Positions 4,808 to 12,117 of a stretch of 14,619 nt of DNA are shown one piece after another. The stretch is from Patescibacteria group bacterium (GTDB taxonomy: Bacteria > Patescibacteriota > Minisyncoccia > Phycocordibacterales > UBA1006). Numbering within the stretch: position 1 is the first letter of the stretch; each line of letters opens with the position of its first letter. The position numbers and the translations under genes are program-made. The stretch spans positions 1 through 14,619 of the forward strand of contig JAGQMP010000029.1 of the NCBI GenBank assembly GCA_020428585.1. Reading direction: 5' to 3'. Under the pieces are notes generated by a model. It was not told the DNA's origin, did not search any database, and saw nothing but the letters and a program-made list of their open reading frames with translations.

Positions 4808-5496
4808 TGGGAAAACTTGAACATTTTCCAACTAAAGACAGATTGCATACTGATGTATTAGAAGAGAAATACGGCGAAATACACGCCAAGGTCTTACGAC
4901 ATGATGACGTAAGGAGCAAACATCAAGAACCTGCTATCAGGGAAGCCCACCTTCAAGATAAAGAAAACATATCTCGAACTTACGCGTTGACCTTTTTGAC
5001 CTATGATAAGAGTGACGATCTTTTATATCAAATTGACTCTGAGATAAGAGACGGTGGTTCAATTGGAAAGACTTTTAGAAAACACGGTTTCTTAATTAGA
5101 AAAAATGTAATTGATGTTTTTACCTTGCCGCTTACCGATAAACTACGTGATGAATTTCACGTGACAGGAGAACACGCAAAAGCAAGAGTTTCTGAATTCT
5201 ATGCAAAAAATGAAAAAACCTCACCTATTGTCTATGGTCAAGTTATGGAACTCTATAGCCCCGATTTTCGAGGTCCGATCATAAACGAGGTTGATATAAA
5301 ACAAATACACCCAATTACCCACGTTGCCGAGAAATACGGAATAAGTAAAGATGTTCTGTGGGATTATCTTGATGAAAGCAAACAAGGGAAAACTATCTTA
5401 GATGAAGAAAAACTTAATCAAGCAAAAGAAGAAAGTCTGGACGAAGTCTTTAAATTAAGAAAACAAATCCAAGATTATCTGGAACAGCGAAACTAA
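4804..5496 (+). CDS. Hypothetical protein, possibly UbiC/UTRA-like fold (230 aa)
   Basis: A soluble protein with no signal peptide. The N-terminus is charged. The central part has GSIGKTFRKHG (85-95), ARVSEFY (127-133) and PIVYGQVMEL (141-150). This order (GSxxxxFxxxG, then R-x-x-E, then P-x-V-Y-G-x-V) resembles chorismate lyase (UbiC) and UTRA-domain proteins. The similarity is by eye and the function is open. The C-terminal part is helical and highly charged (175-230) with a heptad-like end. The start could be ATG 4804 or the adjacent ATG 4807. The gene is divergent from the multi-pass membrane gene and convergent with clpB. I recall similar unnamed proteins from Patescibacteria but cannot check. 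Confidence 0.7.
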   Translation: MMGKLEHFPTKDRLHTDVLEEKYGEIHAKVLRHDDVRSKHQEPAIREAHLQDKENISRTYALTFLTYDKSDDLLYQIDSEIRDGGSIGKTFRKHGFLIRKNVIDVFTLPLTDKLRDEFHVTGEHAKARVSEFYAKNEKTSPIVYGQVMELYSPDFRGPIINEVDIKQIHPITHVAEKYGISKDVLWDYLDESKQGKTILDEEKLNQAKEESLDEVFKLRKQIQDYLEQRN

Positions 5497-5589
5497 CAAA
5501 AAAAGGGGGGGGTTATAGACAAGCTACGCAAGGTCAAAAATAATTCTATATGGTAAGCTAAACCTTATCGAGTTGCCCAAGTGGGTGTT

Positions 5590-8274
5590 TTACACCGCAA
5601 CCTTTTTCTTCATCTTCGTGGACTTTTTGGCCGGCCTCGTCTTCTTTGACACCACCACCGCACCATCCTTGAAGTCGACGACGACCTTGTCTCCCTCGAC
5701 GAGGGTGCGCTTGACCATCTTAAGCGCGACATCGTTCAGGATCTCGTTCTGAATGAGCCGCTTCAAAGGTCGCGCACCATACTGTGGATCAAAGCCTTTT
5801 TCAGCCAGATGATCAATCAGATCATTGGTATAACTAACGGTTAAAGACTTTTTCGCCAATCGTTCGGTAACCAAAGCGAGCTGGGCTTCGACGATTTCCT
5901 TAATCACATCTTTCGATAATGTGTCGAAAATCACGATTTCATCCAAACGGTTCAAAAATTCAGGTCTAAAGAAATCACGCAAGGATTCCATAACCTTTTC
6001 CTTGGTAGCTTCGTAGCTTTGACCTTCACTATTATCCGAAAATCCAATCGACTGCATCTTTTTCAAATGCTGTGATCCGAGGTTCGAGGTCATGATGATA
6101 ACGGTGTTTTTAAAGTCCACTGTGCGACCCTTTCCATCGGTCAAACGCCCATCGTCAAGGACCTGGAGGAGGATATTAAAGACGTCTGGGTGTGCCTTTT
6201 CAATCTCGTCGAACAATAACACTGAATATGGCCTGTGACGGACGGCTTCGGTGAATCGTCCGGCTTCTTCGTGGCCGACATAACCCGGCGGTGAACCAAT
6301 CAATTTTGAAACTGAATGCTTCTCCATAAATTCTGACATATCAACGCGAACGAGCGCCTTTTCATCATCGAACATAAATTCGGTCAGAGCCTTGGTTAAT
6401 TCGGTCTTTCCTACTCCCGTCGGGCCAAGGAAGATAAATGATCCAATCGGTCGATTTGGATCACCAATACCGACGCGTGAACGACGAATGGCGTGCGCGA
6501 TTTTTTGGATAGCTTCGTCTTGACCCTTGACCCGCTCTTTGAGATCTTCTTCCATGCGGGCCAATTTCGAAGTTTCTTCCTCAAGCATTCTCGTAACCGG
6601 CACCCCAGTCCATTTTGCGACCACGTGAGCGACGTCTTCTTCACCGACTTCTTCGCGGAGGATGCGTTCTTTTTTCTGTACGCGGATGAGTTTCTTTGAT
6701 TCTCGTTCGAGGCGCTTTTCGGTTGCAGGAATTGCGCCGTAAATCAGTTCAGCTACCTTACCAAGGTCTCCATCAGCTTCGGCGGTTTCAGCCTCGAGAC
6801 GATATCGTTCGAGTTGTTCTTTCAATTCAGCGATGGTCGTAAGGATCGCTTTTTCATTCTTCCATTTTAATTCAAGTTCGCGCGTCTCTTCGCGAAGGTC
6901 AGCGATTTCTTGATCGATTTTTTTCGTGCGATCTTTAGCTGCTTGATCATCCTTTTCGACGTCTTTAACCAGAGCCTCTTTTTCAATCTCGAGCCTCGTA
7001 ATGGTGCGATGGGCTTCTTCGAGGACCGGTGGTTTGTTTTCAAGCGAAATCTTCAAAGCTGATGCTGCCTCGTCGATCAAGTCAACGGCTTTGTCAGGCA
7101 AATAACGATTCGTAATATAGCGAGACGACAGGGTTACCGCCGACACAATCGCATCATCAGTAATACGCACCCCATGGTACAGCTCGTAGCGCGCCTTGAG
7201 CCCACGCAAAATCGCCACCGCATCATCAATCGATGGTTCAGCAACAGTAATGGGCTGGAATCGTCTGACCAAGGCCGCATCACGTTCAAAATGTTTCTGG
7301 TATTCGGCCAAGGTCGTCGCACCGATCACGCGGAACTCGCCCCGGGCGAGCGCAGGTTTCAACATATTGGCGGCATCCATAGCACCTTCTGACGCACCCG
7401 CACCAATCATGGTGTGAATCTCGTCAATGAAGAGAATCACCTTACCTTCGGACGATTCAATTTCGCGCATGATTTTCTTCAAACGCTCTTCAAATTCACC
7501 ACGGTATTTAGTCCCTGCAAGCAAGAGCCCAAGATCAAGAAGGACGAGTTCTTTTCCACGAAGAGATTCGGGTACGTCACCCTTGGCCATACGCTGCGCG
7601 AGACCCTCAACGACGGCGGTTTTTCCAGTACCTGGTTCGCCAATGAGAATAGGATTATTTTTGGTACGACGTGAGAGAATCTGCACCAAACGCATGATCT
7701 CTTTGTCGCGGCCAATGACCGGATCAAGTTTATCCTTGCTAGCTAACTCGGTGAGGTTTCGAGAGAACTTTGCGAGGTTTCTGAATTCTTTGCCAAAACT
7801 GGTCTCGAGTCTGTCTTCTTCTTTGCGAAGAGCTTCGAGAGTGTTTGCGACTTTTTTGCGTTCGATACCGGCGTCTTCGAGGAATGATTGCGCCGCATTT
7901 TCAACATCAAAGAGCGCCAAAAAAAGGTGTTCGGTTGAAATCACCTCGTCGTTCATTTCCTTGGCCAGTTTCATTGATCGTTCGATGATTTGAGCAAGGT
8001 CAGGCGTCAGATACATCTGTACCGATGAAGCCAAAGTATCGACGGTCTCTTCCCCGCCAAGGTCATCAACCTCGTCGATAATGGCGTCGGTGAAGGTGTT
8101 TGGATCCACCTGCAGTTTCTCGAGGACCGAGACGACGATACTTTCATCCTGGGTCAGTAAAGCGGCCAAAAGGTGGATGGCGTTTACATGGTTTTGACCA
8201 CGCTCAATAGCCAACTCGTGCGAGCGGCGAATGACTTCTTTGGCTTTCTTGGTGAAATTATGAAATGGAGGCAT
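5590..8274 (-). CDS. clpB: ATP-dependent disaggregase ClpB
   Basis: ClpB is a hexameric AAA+ chaperone that threads aggregated proteins through its pore in cooperation with DnaK. Seen in order: Clp N-domain repeats (4-150); NBD1 with Walker A GEPGTGKT (212-219), pore loop KYRG (256-259), Walker B FIDE (282-285) and arginine finger pair (337-338); a long coiled-coil M domain (about 405-545), which separates ClpB from ClpA; NBD2 with Walker A GPTGVGKT (617-624), pore loop GYVG (664-667), Walker B LFDE (687-690), finger in FLNR (773-776) and sensor-2 GAR (833-835). At 894 aa it is slightly long. Oddities are IGF at 743-745, where ClpA/C carry their ClpP-binding loop, and a Lys-rich tail (876-894). 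It has a single-gene layout with its own promoter; no CIRCE element is seen. Confidence 0.95.
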   Translation of the reverse strand: MPPFHNFTKKAKEVIRRSHELAIERGQNHVNAIHLLAALLTQDESIVVSVLEKLQVDPNTFTDAIIDEVDDLGGEETVDTLASSVQMYLTPDLAQIIERSMKLAKEMNDEVISTEHLFLALFDVENAAQSFLEDAGIERKKVANTLEALRKEEDRLETSFGKEFRNLAKFSRNLTELASKDKLDPVIGRDKEIMRLVQILSRRTKNNPILIGEPGTGKTAVVEGLAQRMAKGDVPESLRGKELVLLDLGLLLAGTKYRGEFEERLKKIMREIESSEGKVILFIDEIHTMIGAGASEGAMDAANMLKPALARGEFRVIGATTLAEYQKHFERDAALVRRFQPITVAEPSIDDAVAILRGLKARYELYHGVRITDDAIVSAVTLSSRYITNRYLPDKAVDLIDEAASALKISLENKPPVLEEAHRTITRLEIEKEALVKDVEKDDQAAKDRTKKIDQEIADLREETRELELKWKNEKAILTTIAELKEQLERYRLEAETAEADGDLGKVAELIYGAIPATEKRLERESKKLIRVQKKERILREEVGEEDVAHVVAKWTGVPVTRMLEEETSKLARMEEDLKERVKGQDEAIQKIAHAIRRSRVGIGDPNRPIGSFIFLGPTGVGKTELTKALTEFMFDDEKALVRVDMSEFMEKHSVSKLIGSPPGYVGHEEAGRFTEAVRHRPYSVLLFDEIEKAHPDVFNILLQVLDDGRLTDGKGRTVDFKNTVIIMTSNLGSQHLKKMQSIGFSDNSEGQSYEATKEKVMESLRDFFRPEFLNRLDEIVIFDTLSKDVIKEIVEAQLALVTERLAKKSLTVSYTNDLIDHLAEKGFDPQYGARPLKRLIQNEILNDVALKMVKRTLVEGDKVVVDFKDGAVVVSKKTRPAKKSTKMKKKVAV

Positions 8275-8318
8275 GGGAAAGTTATGAGTTATTAGTTTCG
8301 AGTAATGAGTACATCCGA

Positions 8319-8346
8319 ATTATATACCCAAGGTATTTTTTGACAA
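8319..8346 (-). promoter_or_regulatory. clpB promoter
   Basis: TTGTCA (8346-8341) and perfect TATAAT (8324-8319) are 16 nt apart on the minus strand, with a leader of about 40 nt. The leader holds two ACTCAT direct repeats 21 nt apart (8310-8305 and 8289-8284) that could be a regulatory site. No HrcA (CIRCE) inverted repeat is visible. Confidence 0.65.
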
Positions 8347-8374
8347 GTTTTTCATATAAGTGAAATTTAAGTTA

Positions 8375-8398
8375 AATAGCCCACCTTGGTGGACTATT
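8375..8398 (-). terminator. Terminator of the capA-like/nudix unit
   Basis: AATAGTCCACC/GGTGGGCTATT forms an 11-bp stem with one G-U pair and a minimal AA loop (the closing pair is probably open). It is followed on the minus strand by TTTAACTTAAATTT. It begins within the stop codon of the Nudix gene. Confidence 0.7.
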
Positions 8399-8930
8399 AG
8401 TTCTCTTCAAATATTCTATAAATCTCGTCTTTACTAATTGTTTCTAGGTGTTTTTGCACTATCTTTCCGTCCTGAGATACGATTTCACCTATAAATGGCT
8501 CGACTTCTAAATCAAGTACTTGGGGTAAAAAAAGTATATTATCAGGTAACATCTGGTCGTAAGGCACTTCGTCGAGACTGAAAGATTGTGGATCTTTTAT
8601 TTCATCAGAATCTCCGAGTTCTCCTTCAAAACCATTTAAAACATAGATGAATACCTTCATTGCAAAACTTGGTTTTTCTGAGTAATTCAAAGTAAAGTCA
8701 ATCACAGCACGAGGGATAAGATCTTCTCGTCGATACTGAATTCCATAGTCATTTTCTTCATCGAGTTCTTCTACAGCGGTGTCAGTAATAGACTGGTGAT
8801 GTGGTTCTTTTTTACCTCCCCACCCACTATACAGACCCGCGGCAACCTTTTTCTGTTTTCGTGCAAGCCAAACTTTGTTATCACGAAGGGGATAGACAAG
8901 GGTCGCCTGTATTAATCCTTCTTTGTTCAT
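8397..8930 (-). CDS. Nudix hydrolase, MutT/MTH1-like (177 aa)
   Basis: Likely hydrolyses oxidised nucleotides such as 8-oxo-dGTP to the monophosphate. Seen: WLARKQKKVAAGLYSGWGGK (21-40), parallel to the MTH1 segment before its Nudix box; a Nudix-like box at 38-63 ending EELDEEN (54-60); and PDNILFLPQVL near 129-139, parallel to the nucleotide-binding PDDSYWFP segment of MTH1. The box is degenerate: it is one residue longer between GG and the helix, the first conserved Glu position is Gln46, and the Arg of REUxEE is Glu54. The metal-binding Glu pair (58-59) is kept. Length suits MTH1-like proteins with a C-terminal extension. It starts 27 nt after the CapA-like gene, with no separate promoter recognised, so the two are probably co-transcribed. 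Confidence 0.8.
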   Translation of the reverse strand: MNKEGLIQATLVYPLRDNKVWLARKQKKVAAGLYSGWGGKKEPHHQSITDTAVEELDEENDYGIQYRREDLIPRAVIDFTLNYSEKPSFAMKVFIYVLNGFEGELGDSDEIKDPQSFSLDEVPYDQMLPDNILFLPQVLDLEVEPFIGEIVSQDGKIVQKHLETISKDEIYRIFEEN

Positions 8931-8957
8931 AATTTAGACGTTGTAAAGTTATTTTTC

Positions 8958-10016
8958 TCACTCTAGCACAAGGGAAGGCTGATAGCGATTATTTAACTGG
9001 ATTGCCCTAGGAACAACATCATCAACCTTTCCCTCTTTTATAACAATCTCGGCTAATAATCCCTGCATCGTCGCAGCTGACCAATCTTGATCGAACACAA
9101 AGTTCCCTAATGAATAAATAATCCAGCCCTCATCATAGCGTTCAATTTCCTGGGTAACGTGTGGGTGGTGCCCGATCACAACATCGGCGCCGGCATCAAC
9201 CAACTGTTGCCCAATCTGTACCTGGGTATCATTCGCCCGTGGTTTATATTCCGTACCCCAATGCATCGATACGAACACCAGATCAATTCCGTCTCGCTGC
9301 TTCAAAGTCTTAATACGATCAGTAATGATATCAAGATCATATTCGGTAATCCCGGGTCGATCGGTCGTAGCATGGGCGCCTTGGTAGAATTCAGTATAGG
9401 CCAGAAACGCAAGCGTGGTATCACCGAGGTTCACGAGGTAGGGTGCTTCGGCGGCAGTACGATCACAACCCGCACCGACATGCGCGACCATAACGTGGTC
9501 GAGGTGTCTGGTGGTTTCGCACAGTGATTCCCTTCCCCAATCAAGCATGTGATTATTGGCAAGTGATACGATATCAATCCCTGCGCTAGCTAAAGCGTCA
9601 GCCACGATGGGTTCAAAACGAAATGAATAGGCCTTGCCAGTATCAGCACCAACATCACTGATTGAACCCTCGAGGTTAGCAAATACCAGGTCGTAATCCC
9701 TGAGATCATCACGAATCAAATCAAACGCTGCCTCATAACCAAGGTTATCTCGTTTCAGTGCCGCTTCAACCCCACGGTCGAGCATGATGTCACCACCTGC
9801 GAGAATTGTGTACACCTTCTCTCGCTGGGTAAGCTGTTCTTGTAACTCTTGAACGTTCTCTTCGAGGCTGCCTACCTGGCTAGCTTCACTGGTTGTCAAC
9901 GTGAGCCTGCTGTTTAAATCATGAATGATGCTGTTGGCTTCCCGGTGCTGGTAACCAAGCCAACCAACGAGCCCTAGGAGGCCGAAGATTAACAAAACTC
10001 CAAAGGTCTTTTTCAT
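8958..10016 (-). CDS. CapA-like metallophosphatase, membrane anchored (352 aa)
   Basis: Belongs to the PGA_cap (CapA/PgsA) calcineurin-like group. In Bacillus, CapA is needed for poly-gamma-glutamate synthesis or export; in small genomes the substrate is unknown. Seen: an N-terminal membrane anchor (5-21), a coiled-coil linker (about 26-68), then the phosphoesterase motifs GGDIMLD (74-80), NLEGSISD (114-121), NNHMLDWG (154-161), HWGTEY (252-257), GHHPHV (282-287) and YSLGNFVFDQ (301-310). All expected metal-ligand positions appear present. The domain should face outside the membrane. ATG 10016 is exactly 6 nt from an extended -10, giving a leaderless start. No other capsule genes are nearby. 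Confidence 0.88.
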   Translation of the reverse strand: MKKTFGVLLIFGLLGLVGWLGYQHREANSIIHDLNSRLTLTTSEASQVGSLEENVQELQEQLTQREKVYTILAGGDIMLDRGVEAALKRDNLGYEAAFDLIRDDLRDYDLVFANLEGSISDVGADTGKAYSFRFEPIVADALASAGIDIVSLANNHMLDWGRESLCETTRHLDHVMVAHVGAGCDRTAAEAPYLVNLGDTTLAFLAYTEFYQGAHATTDRPGITEYDLDIITDRIKTLKQRDGIDLVFVSMHWGTEYKPRANDTQVQIGQQLVDAGADVVIGHHPHVTQEIERYDEGWIIYSLGNFVFDQDWSAATMQGLLAEIVIKEGKVDDVVPRAIQLNNRYQPSLVLE

Positions 10017-10022
10017 ACACGA

Positions 10023-10031
10023 AGTATACCA
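10023..10031 (-). promoter_or_regulatory. Extended -10 promoter of the CapA-like gene (leaderless)
   Basis: TGGTATACT on the minus strand (10031-10023) has the TGn extension and ends 6 nt before the ATG. No good -35 is seen, as is usual for extended -10 promoters. Confidence 0.55.
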
Positions 10032-10041
10032 ATTTTATATG

Positions 10042-10079
10042 TAAAAAAAGAAACCCAAACAACATAAGTTGAATGGGTT
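10042..10079 (-). terminator. Terminator of the 175-residue gene
   Basis: On the minus strand AACCCA-TT-CAAC, loop TTAT, GTTG-TT-TGGGTT forms a two-part stem with a symmetric internal loop, followed by TCTTTTTTT. It lies 42 nt after the stop codon at 10121 and ends just before the promoter of the CapA-like gene. Confidence 0.8.
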
Positions 10080-10120
10080 ATCTCGATGAGAATTTTATTC
10101 TGTTGTGAAATAATCCTGGA

Positions 10121-10648
10121 TTACAGAGCTTCTAATTCTTTAACCGTATCCAATACGGCTCTAATAATGTACTGATGCTCTGTCCACGGAAGACTCATGT
10201 AATGTAGCACACGAATCTCGTTAAATACAGAATTCGAGATACTATTCTCTCTGCAAAATTCTTTTGCAAATTCATAATTTTTTTGTATGAATTCTGCATT
10301 TGCAGGAGTGTTATTATCGTAACACTCCCAGGAGCTGGGGATTTTCTGAGCGCTAGATCCTGAACAAATGTGTTGTTCAACCCATCTATTCATACCTATT
10401 CTCCACTTCATTCCTATTTTGGAGAATTTACCGCGCCCCCAAACATGATGATACTTCCACAGCTCTGGGAATTTAAAATCATCTTCCTCTACTGAGTACA
10501 TTTCATACCCCTCGGACAGCAGATCGTCAAATCTTTTTTGTCCCACTAGGTTGATAAATTTTTTTTCTTCATTGAAGTATGCTACTCGAGTAACACCTTC
10601 CTTTTTAAAGGCTATGGTGTAACCTTTGATCATTTTGATTGCTTTCAT
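10121..10648 (-). CDS. Hypothetical protein (175 aa)
   Basis: The family is not recognised. The soluble 175-residue product has a beta-rich N-terminus (6-36, alternating pattern), an aromatic centre (W64, H67, H68, W70, W82, W89, W107) with cysteines at 95, 109 and 132, and a helical C-terminus. H67-H68 with C95/C109 might bind metal, but no known motif matches. It is AT-rich and isolated, with a near-consensus promoter and its own terminator, which fits an accessory gene. MKAIK (10648) is taken as the start; an in-frame ATG six codons later is an alternative. No Shine-Dalgarno is seen. Confidence 0.7.
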   Translation of the reverse strand: MKAIKMIKGYTIAFKKEGVTRVAYFNEEKKFINLVGQKRFDDLLSEGYEMYSVEEDDFKFPELWKYHHVWGRGKFSKIGMKWRIGMNRWVEQHICSGSSAQKIPSSWECYDNNTPANAEFIQKNYEFAKEFCRENSISNSVFNEIRVLHYMSLPWTEHQYIIRAVLDTVKELEAL

Positions 10649-10669
10649 TTTATTTTATTTAAAAGTTTT

Positions 10670-10718
10670 ATATTCTGTTTTCAAATAGAATATTATCATA
10701 TATAATAATATTTGTCAA
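10670..10718 (-). promoter_or_regulatory. Promoter with overlapping inverted repeat (175-residue gene)
   Basis: TTGACA (10718-10713), 17 nt, then TAATAT (10695-10690) on the minus strand. A perfect 7-bp inverted repeat, ATATTCT/AGAATAT with a 10-nt centre (10670-10693), overlaps the -10 and the predicted start point. It could be an operator or a 5' hairpin. The leader continues with ATATAAAACTTTTAAA, nearly identical to the leader of the gene at 4007-4666. Confidence 0.65.
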
Positions 10719-10744
10719 TCAATACCTACATAAAGATTTCGTCT

Positions 10745-10862
10745 AAATCAAAAAACCAAATGAAGTTCGAGGAAGCGAGGCGTGAGGACGTGAGGCGTCC
10801 AAGTCGGGCGATGATTGTCCGAGCGCCGAAGCTGACAACGAAATTCGCTGGTTTTTTGATTT
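10745..10862. mobile_element. 118-bp element with 14-bp terminal inverted repeats (MITE-like or structured terminator)
   Basis: AAATCAAAAAACCA (10745-10758) is repeated perfectly inverted at 10849-10862; allowing one bulge, the arms reach 16 bp. The interior is GC-rich and holds two further hairpins, GGACG/CGTCC (10786-10800) and TCGGGC/GTCCGA (around 10804-10822, one G-U pair). The whole could fold as a junction closed by the outer stem. The right arm overlaps the first base of the desulfurase stop codon region, and the T-rich arms would terminate transcription on either strand. No target-site duplication is certain and no protein is encoded. A mobile origin is inferred from structure only. 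Confidence 0.5.
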
Positions 10863-12064
10863 TAGTAATATTTTTTATAGGTATTATTCATCTCATCAAC
10901 AATCCCCTCTAATTCTTTCACTACCCTATCTATATCTTGCCTTGTTGTTGTTCGTCCCATTGAGAAACGAATCGAGCCGGTAGGGCGATCGCCCTTGGCG
11001 ATCGCCCGAATCACGTGCGAGTCGCCTTCCTCGCCCGATTTACAGGCGGATTTCACGCTGGCGGCGATTCCCTTGGCGTCGAGCCTAATCACCAATTCTT
11101 CGTGATCAATGCCATCAATACTGAGGTTCACGATGTGAGGCAATACCTCACCCTCTTGTGGAGTATTGATGGTAACACCCGAAAGGTGGTCTTGAATCCA
11201 GGTAATCGCGTAATCTTTAACGGCAACAAGACGATCTGATTCTTGTTCTTGCCTCGATCTCGCCTCGTCCAAAGCCACGGCTAAACCGACAATGTTCGCG
11301 ACGTCTTCGGTGCCAGGCCAATATGTTGATTCTTGATTTCCACCAAAGGTTATCGGGATGATAGTGGTTCCCCTCTTTAGATACAAGACCGCTGACTTTT
11401 TAGGCCCATAGACTTTGGCTCCAGAGATCGTCATCAGATCAACCCCTAGGCGCCTCACATCAAGATCAGCCAGATACAAGGTCGCTTGCACGGCATCGGT
11501 ATGAAAGACGGGATACGCACTTCCCTGTTCTTTGCGTGCGTGGCGAATTGATTTCGCAATTGATCTCATATCTTCTACACTGCCAATTTCTCCGTTCGCA
11601 TAGGCGATCGATACCAAAACCGTATTAGGTTTGATTAGGTTACGAAGTTCACGAGGATTAATTCTTCCCTCGCGATCAACGGGCAGATAATCTACCTCTG
11701 CGCCTTCGCGATCAAGTTCACAAAAAGGCTCGAGAACCGACGCGTGTTCAATGGCTGTCGTGATGATATGTGGGATTTCATCTGGATGATTATCTTGCCA
11801 GGCTTTGACGGTACCCATGATGGCGAGGTTGTTCGCTTCGGTCGCACCAGGAACAAACACGATTTCATCTGGCAAAGCACCAAACAAGGCCGCAATATCT
11901 CGTCGCGAAGTTTCAAGAGTCACCTTAGCAGCAACGGCTTCTTTATAGATGCCACCAGGATTTACCGAGGTGCCAAACCTATTCATAGCTCGCTTTACCG
12001 ATTCGCTGATTGGCGTACCTGATGCGTGGTCGAGAAAAATCCTTTTAGAACGCTTGCTAAACAT
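10862..12064 (-). CDS. Cysteine desulfurase (NifS/IscS family)
   Basis: A PLP enzyme that takes sulfur from cysteine and passes it as persulfide to Fe-S assembly or tRNA thiolation. Using ATG 12064 the protein has 400 residues. Seen: FLDHASGTP near 10-18, GATEANN (73-79), EHASV (106-110), HTDAVQ (188-193), the PLP lysine in SGAK (Lys217), GTEDV (251-255) and the catalytic Cys341 in SACKSG. The frame is open to an ATG at 12163, but that would run through both divergent promoters. ATG 12064 has an extended -10 exactly 6 nt upstream. The conserved His before the PLP lysine is Ala here. No IscU or SufU neighbour is present, so the role (Fe-S or thiouridine) is open; iscS or nifS naming is not justified. 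Confidence 0.9.
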   Translation of the reverse strand: MFSKRSKRIFLDHASGTPISESVKRAMNRFGTSVNPGGIYKEAVAAKVTLETSRRDIAALFGALPDEIVFVPGATEANNLAIMGTVKAWQDNHPDEIPHIITTAIEHASVLEPFCELDREGAEVDYLPVDREGRINPRELRNLIKPNTVLVSIAYANGEIGSVEDMRSIAKSIRHARKEQGSAYPVFHTDAVQATLYLADLDVRRLGVDLMTISGAKVYGPKKSAVLYLKRGTTIIPITFGGNQESTYWPGTEDVANIVGLAVALDEARSRQEQESDRLVAVKDYAITWIQDHLSGVTINTPQEGEVLPHIVNLSIDGIDHEELVIRLDAKGIAASVKSACKSGEEGDSHVIRAIAKGDRPTGSIRFSMGRTTTRQDIDRVVKELEGIVDEMNNTYKKYY

Positions 12065-12070
12065 GGCCGC

Positions 12071-12079
12071 ACTATACCA
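12071..12079 (-). promoter_or_regulatory. Extended -10 promoter of the cysteine desulfurase gene (leaderless)
   Basis: TGGTATAGT on the minus strand (12079-12071) ends 6 nt before ATG 12064, the same geometry as at the CapA-like gene. Confidence 0.55.
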
Positions 12080-12108
12080 TTGAACAAACGACTTCGATAG
12101 GCTAGTAT
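12080..12108 (+). promoter_or_regulatory. Promoter of DUF4446-infB-rbfA
   Basis: TTGAAC (12080-12085), 17 nt, then TAGTAT (12103-12108), predicting a start 2-4 nt before ATG 12118. The -35 directly abuts the opposite-strand extended -10 at 12071-12079, so the two RNA polymerases probably compete for this 53-bp gap. Confidence 0.5.
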
Positions 12109-12117
12109 GCAGGGTAT

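Noticed and set aside
5584..5596. Terminator at the end of clpB (GGTGT/ACACC with TTT loop)
   Set aside because: It overlaps the stop codon, has a 5-bp stem and no T-tract on the minus strand.
7427..7993. Long plus-strand frame opposite clpB (188 codons)
   Set aside because: It is a shadow of clpB; Ser/Arg-rich composition without motifs, and clpB is certain on the other strand.
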